A stretch of DNA of 50,833 bases from Clostridia bacterium (GTDB lineage: Bacteria; Bacillota; Clostridia; Oscillospirales; CAG-272). The DNA lies in the NCBI GenBank assembly GCA_017462545.1, contig JAFTQX010000044.1:1-50833 (forward strand), written 5' to 3'. Positions 41,692 through 48,400 of the stretch are shown in pieces. The position numbers and the translations under genes were made by a program. Positions within the stretch are counted from its first letter, which is position 1; each line of letters starts with the position of its first letter. Below the pieces are notes generated by a model. It was not told where the DNA came from and did not search any database. It saw only the letters and a program-made list of their open reading frames with translations.

Positions 41692-43152
41692 ATGAAATTC
41701 AGTAAAAAGCTTTTGGCACTGGTGCTGGCCGTGCTGTGCCTGTTTACCTGCAGCCTGCCTGTGCTGGCCACCGAAGAGGAAGGTGCTGCAGCTCTGACGG
41801 TGACCCCCTCTGCGACGACGGTAGCTCCCGGTGAGACCTTTACCGTGACGGTTGCGCTTGTAAACAACCCCGGTTTGTGGTCCCTTATGTTCAACATGGC
41901 GATCGATGCCACGGTATTTGATGTCGTTTCCGTAGATGCATCGGTTGCCCCGTTTGCCCAGATTGCTAACGCAATGTTTGACGCCTCTGCAAATACCGTG
42001 AAGGTAAACATGTACAACAATAACGCCCAAACCGGTGAGCCGCAGAACGTGACGATAGACGGTATCGTTGTCGTAATCACGCTGAAGGCGTTGGAGAGCG
42101 CTGCGCTGACAGATTACACGCTGACCGCTGAGGTCTCTGCCGAGAACACGATTAATGCCGTTCCCGTAAAGGTCGCCGTTGCCGATGGCAGTGCAACGAT
42201 CACGGTGAAGGAGTTGGCCTCCGAGATCACCAAGGCAGACGTTTCTCTTGGTACTGATGTAACGGTCAACTACTACGCCACGCTGGCAAACGGTCAGACC
42301 GATGCGCAGATGGTCTTTACCATGAACGAGAAGACCACCACGGTAGATGCCGTGGCTACCGAGACGAATGGCTTGTACCGTTTCCCGTTTGAGAAGGTTG
42401 CGCCCCAGTGCATGGGTGATAACATCAAGGCCGAGCTGAAGCTGGGCGAGACGGTGCTGGATACCTACGACGGCTTTAGCGTGCGTGCCTACTGCGATCA
42501 GGTGGTTGCCATGGATGCCGCCACGCTTGGCATCAGCGAGGCCAAAAAGGCTGCGCTGAACACCCTGACGGCCGACCTGCTTGCCTACGGTGCCGCCGCG
42601 CAGACCTACCGCAATTATAAGACGACCACGCTTGCCAATGCCGACTTTGCCGTTGCGGCGAGTGCGTATCCCGGACTCAGCACAGACGATTGGTCTATTC
42701 CGACAGATGGTGATTCTACTGAAAAATACGGCTTTGCTGGTGCAGGTGTATACTATAATAATATTAATGCGCTGTATATTATGTTTACGGCAGAAGGCTA
42801 TACCGATAAAAACTTTGCCCTTCGTGTAACGAACAATGATACAGGAGACGTTCTTCTTTATAAGCTTTCTGAGTTGCAAGAACCTACAGATGAGATTCCT
42901 TACTATACGTTCCTTGGTGATGGGATCAGTGCGTTGAATTTTGATACCTTTTACATTTTTGAACTGTGTACAGTCAATGCATTGGGGAGAGTGAGTACAG
43001 TTTTACAGACCGCCTATTACAGTGTGAACACATACGCATGCAATATGCAGAACAAGACCGGTGAAAACGGTGAGCTGACGGCCATGGCTCTCCTGGCGCG
43101 CGCCACCTATAATTACGGCGCGGCTGCCGAGGCGTATGCCGCAGCGGTATAA
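41692..43152 (+). CDS. Secreted cohesin-domain protein with module Y
   Basis: 486 residues, ATG 41692 with AAAGGAGAAAAGG. Signal peptide 1-26. Residues about 35-172 look like a type I cohesin: LTVTPSATTVAPGETFTVTV, then PGLWSLMFNMAIDATVFDVV and DGIVVVITLKAL, with the final GSATITV strand. The rest (178-486) is module Y, also in the 15255 protein, with LLAYGAAAQTYRNYKTTTLA and YGAAAEAYAAA. No anchor (LPXTG, SLH) is visible. The bases 42721-42960 are clearly poorer in G+C than the remainder, suggesting a replaced segment. Cohesin assignment is by pattern. Confidence 0.8.
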   Translation: MKFSKKLLALVLAVLCLFTCSLPVLATEEEGAAALTVTPSATTVAPGETFTVTVALVNNPGLWSLMFNMAIDATVFDVVSVDASVAPFAQIANAMFDASANTVKVNMYNNNAQTGEPQNVTIDGIVVVITLKALESAALTDYTLTAEVSAENTINAVPVKVAVADGSATITVKELASEITKADVSLGTDVTVNYYATLANGQTDAQMVFTMNEKTTTVDAVATETNGLYRFPFEKVAPQCMGDNIKAELKLGETVLDTYDGFSVRAYCDQVVAMDAATLGISEAKKAALNTLTADLLAYGAAAQTYRNYKTTTLANADFAVAASAYPGLSTDDWSIPTDGDSTEKYGFAGAGVYYNNINALYIMFTAEGYTDKNFALRVTNNDTGDVLLYKLSELQEPTDEIPYYTFLGDGISALNFDTFYIFELCTVNALGRVSTVLQTAYYSVNTYACNMQNKTGENGELTAMALLARATYNYGAAAEAYAAAV

Positions 43153-43165
43153 GGAGGAAAGCGAT

Positions 43166-43315
43166 ATGAAGAACAATACAAAAAAGCCCTATGAGGCAGC
43201 AGAGCTTTCCTTGCTCGTGTTCCCGGCTGAAGATCTGATGACCGGCAGCCCGGAGGCAGACGAGGCCTTCTACGGCGATATTGACAGCTTTATTTCCGGC
43301 GTTTTGAAGCTGTAA
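43166..43315 (+). CDS. 49-residue peptide of unknown function
   Basis: ATG 43166 behind AAGGAGG, 13 bases after the cohesin gene, stop at 43313-43315. The KKPYEAAELSLLVFPAEDLM stretch belongs to a pattern (KPY-x-x-x-E...EDx-x-x-x-S) that I recall in short Clostridia proteins of unknown role, then an acidic half (PEADEAFYGDIDSFISG). No signal peptide, no membrane helix. Co-transcribed with the cohesin gene, ended by a terminator. A RiPP precursor or a small regulatory partner are both conceivable but unproven. Confidence 0.7.
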   Translation: MKNNTKKPYEAAELSLLVFPAEDLMTGSPEADEAFYGDIDSFISGVLKL

Positions 43316-43334
43316 GGCTTATCGAATAGAAAAC

Positions 43335-43366
43335 AAGCACCCGTGGCGATCGCTACGGGTGCTTTT
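43335..43366 (+). terminator. Terminator of the cohesin operon
   Basis: AAGCACCCGT and ACGGGTGCTT flank GGCGATCGCT, which can pair too, then TTTTC. The following 240 bases up to 43606 contain no gene: I see an A/T-rich segment with a possible -10 box (TAAAAT at 43463-43468) and a small CGGGC-AAGA-GCCCG hairpin in the leader of the next gene. Confidence 0.85.
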
Positions 43367-43606
43367 CTTGTCAAAAAACAAGGTTTTTCTCGGTAAAAAT
43401 TTTGTCAAATATGCCGATGGATTATTTTGCCGCAAGGGGTTTTTTTCTCAATTTCTTTGTGATAAAATATATTTGTCGAAAGTTGGCTTTCTTGGGATAG
43501 ACCAATTCGTCGCGCGTGCGGCTTTATATAAAAAACGCCGATCGGGCAAGAGCCCGAGACGGCAGATGTTAGACGTTGTGAAAAGAAAAAGGAGAAAAAC
43601 AAATCA

Positions 43607-45349
43607 ATGGATCTATTTAGCGTACTTGCACTTGTAGGCGGTCTTGCCCTCTTTTTGTTTGGTATGAACGTGATGGGCGAATCGCTTGAGCGCCGTGCCG
43701 GCAACAGCCTGCGCGGGTTGCTTGGCAAATTTACCACCAAAAGATCAGCCGGCTTTTTGACCGGTCTGGCCATTACCGCCGTTATTCAAAGCTCGTCTGC
43801 GACCACGGTCATGGTGGTCGGCTTTGTTAACTCGGGCCTGATGGCGTTGCGCCAGGCCATTAACGTCATCATGGGTGCCAATGTGGGCACCACGGTGACC
43901 GCATGGCTCCTAAGCCTTGGCGGCATTGATGGAGATGCGCTCTGGCTTAAGCTGCTCAAGCCCACCAGCTTTACTCCCGTCCTGGCACTCATTGGCATTA
44001 TCCTTTATATGTTCTGCAAGAGCGATAAGAAAAAGGACGTGGGCATGATCCTGCTCGGCTTTGCTACGCTCATGTTCGGTATGGATGCGATGTCCGATGC
44101 CGTTTCAGGCCTCAAGGAAGTACCCGCATTTACCAATCTGTTCATTGCGTTTTCCAACCCCATTCTCGGCGTGCTGGCCGGCGCGGTCTTGACCGCGATC
44201 ATCCAATCCAGCTCTGCCTCGGTCGGTATTTTACAGGCGCTGGCTTCTACGGGGGCGGTGACCTACGGTGCCGCCATTCCGATCATCATGGGTCAGAATA
44301 TCGGTACTTGCGTGACCGCGTTGCTTTCCTCGATCGGTGCCAACCGCAACGCCAAGCGCGCAGCGCTTGTGCATCTTTCCTTTAATGTGATCGGTACGGC
44401 CGTGTGGTTGACGGTTTTCTGCATTGTCAAGGCAATTTTTGCCCCCGTGCTGCTCGCACAGTCTGCCTCGCTCTTCGGCATTGCCGTTGCACACTCAATT
44501 TTTAATGTCGCCTGCACCGTTCTGCTGCTGCCCATGACAGGGCTTTTGGAAAAGCTGGTCGTCATGCTGCTGCCAGAACCAAAGGCTGCCGAGACCCGTT
44601 CCGAGCTGGACGAGCGTCTTCTCAGCACCCCCGCCATTGCATTGGAGCGTTGCCACATTGTGACGCATGAAATGGCGCATTGCGCGGTTGACTGCTTGCA
44701 TTCTGCCGTGCGCTGCCTGTATGATTACACGCCCGAGCTGGCTGCCGAGGTGCGTGAGGGAGAGGATAAGACCGATCATTACGAGTATATTCTCGGCACC
44801 TATCTTGTCAAGCTCAGCGCCCTGCGTATCGGCGAAAGCGACAGCGCGGAGGCTGCCATGCTGCTCAAGGTCATTGGTGATTTTGAGCGCATTTCCGATC
44901 TTGGCGTTGACCTGCTTTGCTCGGCAGAGGAGATCCGCGAGAAATCTGTGCCGCTGTCCGACCTCGCCATGGCCGAGCTGCGTACCATGACGACGGCGGT
45001 GGAGGAGATCGTAGATCTTGCCCTGCGCGCGTTTGATGAAAACGATGCCGAGGCCATTGCCCGTGTAGAGCCGCTGGAGCAGGTGATCGACCAACTGAAG
45101 GAAACGCTCCGCTCCAACCATATTGCCCGTCTGCAGAAGGGCAACTGTACCATCGAGGCCGGCTTTGTTTGGTCGGATATGCTGACGGCGCTGGAGCGCA
45201 CCTCTGACCATTGCTCCAACGTAGCAGGCTACATGATGGAGCTGCGCAAGAACGATATGAATCTTCACGAGACCCTGCGCGCCATTAAGGCGGGCGCCGG
45301 CAACTTTGAAGAGATGTTTGCCGCGTACGAGAAGAAGTACGCCGTATAA
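43607..45349 (+). CDS. Na+/phosphate cotransporter (NptA/YjbB type) with PhoU-like C-terminus
   Basis: 580 residues. Eight to nine membrane helices in two repeats, each with the QSSSAT/S motif of Na/Pi-II transporters (AVIQSSSATTVMVV and AIIQSSSASVGILQ) and the MGANVGTT / MGQNIGTC partner segments. The last 230 residues are helical with a PhoU-like layout (ALERCHIVTHEMAHCAVDCL, DFERISDLGVDLLCSAEEI). Transports phosphate with Na+, coupling to the cytoplasmic PhoU-like part. AAAGGAGAAAAACAAATCA precedes the start. I did not find a convincing Pho box. Confidence 0.93.
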   Translation: MDLFSVLALVGGLALFLFGMNVMGESLERRAGNSLRGLLGKFTTKRSAGFLTGLAITAVIQSSSATTVMVVGFVNSGLMALRQAINVIMGANVGTTVTAWLLSLGGIDGDALWLKLLKPTSFTPVLALIGIILYMFCKSDKKKDVGMILLGFATLMFGMDAMSDAVSGLKEVPAFTNLFIAFSNPILGVLAGAVLTAIIQSSSASVGILQALASTGAVTYGAAIPIIMGQNIGTCVTALLSSIGANRNAKRAALVHLSFNVIGTAVWLTVFCIVKAIFAPVLLAQSASLFGIAVAHSIFNVACTVLLLPMTGLLEKLVVMLLPEPKAAETRSELDERLLSTPAIALERCHIVTHEMAHCAVDCLHSAVRCLYDYTPELAAEVREGEDKTDHYEYILGTYLVKLSALRIGESDSAEAAMLLKVIGDFERISDLGVDLLCSAEEIREKSVPLSDLAMAELRTMTTAVEEIVDLALRAFDENDAEAIARVEPLEQVIDQLKETLRSNHIARLQKGNCTIEAGFVWSDMLTALERTSDHCSNVAGYMMELRKNDMNLHETLRAIKAGAGNFEEMFAAYEKKYAV

Positions 45350-45361
45350 TCTCACGAAATG

Positions 45362-45396
45362 AAAAAAGATCGCTGCCGCGGCAGCGATCTTTTTTT
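45362..45396. terminator. Bidirectional terminator
   Basis: AAAAAAGATCGCTGCC, GC, GGCAGCGATCTTTTTT, a 16-bp perfect palindrome between convergent genes. Confidence 0.93.
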
Positions 45397-45400
45397 GTGT

Positions 45401-48400
45401 TTACCAATGCACGGGAAGTCCGTTTTCATCATAATGCCAGGCGTTATCCGTGCCGGGATCGGTCTCGGCATAGTAGTAGCGCGGGGCATCCGTAAGCGGC
45501 TCATTGCGGGTGTCAAAATCAATGCTGCTCCACTTGCTGCTTGTGCCAAGGTAGTAGACGGTCAGATCGCTATCCAAGCGGGCAAAGTTGTAAAAGCCAA
45601 CGCTTGTCAGGCTTTCTGAAAGGATCAGCGTGGTGAGCTGGCAATCGCTGAAGGCTCGTTGCCCGATGGTTTTGACACCGGGCAGAGAGGCGAAGGCCAG
45701 ATCGTAGCACCATTCAAACGCGGCTTCGGGAATGGCGGTGACCGACGCGGGCAGGGAAATGCTTTTCAGCTTGGTGCTGGCGAAGCAACCGTATTCCAGC
45801 GTGGTCAGCGATGCCGGCAGATCTATGCTCTCCATCGCACAGCCGCAGAAGGCATTCATCCCGATGGTGGTCAGCGTGCTTGGCAGCTTGACCTCGGAAA
45901 GCGAGCGGCAATACATGAAGGTGTATGTGCTGATGGCGGTAACGCCCTCGGGGATGGTGATGCTCTTGAGGGCAAAGCAGCTTTCAAAGGCAGACTTGCC
46001 AATGCTCTTGACCGTGGAGGGGAGTGTGATCTTCTCCAGCGTTATCCAGCCGTAGAAGGCGTAGGCGTTGATGGCGGTGACCCCCTCGGAAAGCACGACC
46101 TCGGTCACGGGCTTGCCGTTATAGTAGATATGACCGCCGCACGCGGGGTTGGCATTGGCCTCTGACAGCGTGACGCGTGCCCAGGCATCCATGTCGGTGA
46201 TATGGAAAATATGCTCGCCGTTAAAGCCAAATGCCTTGGCCCCAATCGAGGTGACCGAGGCGGGCAGGGTGAATTCGGTGATCGATGTGCAGCCCTCAAA
46301 GGCACTTGCGCCGATGGTCAGCAGGCCGGTGGGCAGCTTGATGCTTGCAAGACCTGCACAGCCGGAAAAGGCTGAGCCGTTGATGGTCGTAACGCCGGTA
46401 GGGATCTCTACTGCTGCCAGGCTCGTGCAGCCGGACAACAGGGCATAGGGAATCTCGGTCAGCTGACTCGGCAGGGTGATGGATTGCAGCGCTGTGCATT
46501 TTTGGAAGACACTTGAGCCAAGCTTGGTGGCCGATGCGGGCAGCGAGATACTGACAAGCGACGTGCAGCCTTCAAAGGCGAAAGCGCCAATTTCTGTCAG
46601 GGTGCTTGGTAGGGAGACGCTCGTCAGCCCGGTACAGCCACGGAACATGCTGGCCTGGATGACGGTCAGGCCGGCGGGGATGGTGATGGTCTTAAGGGAT
46701 TGGCAATAGCTGAAGCACCACATGCCGGTCTCACTCAAGCCGTTTGGCAGGGTGATGCTGCCAAGCGAGGAGCAGCCGTAGAAGACCTGATCGCCCAGTG
46801 TTGTCAGCGTGCTCGGCAGCTCGATTGTCGCAAGCGCGGCACAGCTATGGAAGGCATAGCCCTCGATCTCGGTCAACCCGGTGGGCAGATTGATCTTTTG
46901 AAGACTTGTGCATTCGTAGAAGGCATACATTGGCAGCGAACGCAGCGTGCTGTTGATCTGCACCTCCACCAAGGCACTACACTTGCGGAAAGCACCCTCG
47001 CTGATATAGGTCAGGCTTTCGGGCAGGATCACGGCTGTTATTGCCGTATCTCCTTGGAAGGCATTTTTGCCAATGCCAATGACCGGGTGGCCGTCAATTT
47101 CGGCAGGGATATTCAAAATCGTGTCGGGGCAATTTCCGCGCCCCGTGATATAGCAGTTGTTCCCCCAAGAGACGGTATAGGTAAGGCCGTTTGAAACGGG
47201 AGGTGGCAGCTTGGCGACAAAATCGCTTTGGTAGCTATCCCCGCACTTGCTGCAGGTATAGACCGTGTAGCCCTCGGCCTCGGTGGTGGGGGGGACGATT
47301 TCGCCCGCCTGGTAGTCGTGGCCGGTGGCGGGGATCGTTTCGGTTGCCATTAGCTCGCCGCAGGAGCATATTTGCACCCGCTCGCCCGGCTCGGTGCAGG
47401 TGGCGGCCTGTGTGACCTTCCATTCGCCTGCGTGGATGTGAGGATGGAGCACTGCCTCCATGAGCGCGATGTTGTAGTTGCCAATCGTAACGCTTGCCCA
47501 TTCGTCTGCCGTGCCGGCATAATACACATCGGTCAGCGCGGTGCAGCCGTCGAAGGTGTAGTACCCAATGCTGACAAGGCCGCGGGGGAGCGTGACGGTG
47601 GCAAGATTCGTACAGTCTTGGAACGCAGAGGTATCAATTTCGGTAACCCCCTTGCCAATGATGATGGCGGTCAGACCCGTGCAGCCACAAAAGGCGTTTT
47701 CATCGATCATGGTGATGGTGTCGGGGATCGTGATCGATGTCAGGCTTGCCATGCCCTCAAACGCGCCGGGGCCGATGATGGCCACGCTGCCGTCCGTGGG
47801 GATGACGCTGGTCTTGCAGCCGGAAAGCAGCATGCCCTCGGTCTTGACAACAAGGCAGTTTTGCACGGTGCTGTAGGTGGCGTTCTCGCCTGCGAGGGTC
47901 ATGCTTGTCAGGCTGGTGCAGCCGGCAAAGACATAGTAGCCGATGTAGGTAACACCGCTCGGAATGGTGATGCTGCCAAGGCTTGCGCAATTCCGGAACG
48001 CGGCGGTATCAATGAACGTGACACCCTCGGGAATCAAGATGCTTGCAAGGCTGGTGCAGCCATAGAACGCGCCGCCTTCAATTCTCGTCACGCTGCTTGG
48101 AATGGGAGCGCTTACAAGCGCGGTGCAGCCGGAGAAGAGATTGCTTGCCAAGCGGGTGATGCGATTTGAGAGAGAGATGCTGACAAGGCTTGTGCAATCC
48201 CAGAAGGCATTTTCGCCAATTTCGGTCACGCTGTCCGGAATGGTGATGCTTGTCAAGGCCGAGTCGGCAAAGGCCCCCTCGCCAATGCTCGCAAGGCTCT
48301 TTGGAAGGGTGATGGAGACCATGCTTTGGCAGGCGGAAAACGCAAGCCTGCCAATTTCGGTCACGTTGTCGGAAAGGGTGACGGAGGCAAGGCGGATGCA

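Noticed and set aside
41440-42879. 479-residue minus-strand frame across the dockerin end and cohesin gene
   Set aside because: Overlaps two genes with signal peptides, promoters and known domains; no recognisable domain of its own.
43370-43606. Pho box before the Na/Pi cotransporter
   Set aside because: I found no TTnACA repeats at 11-bp period in the right place.
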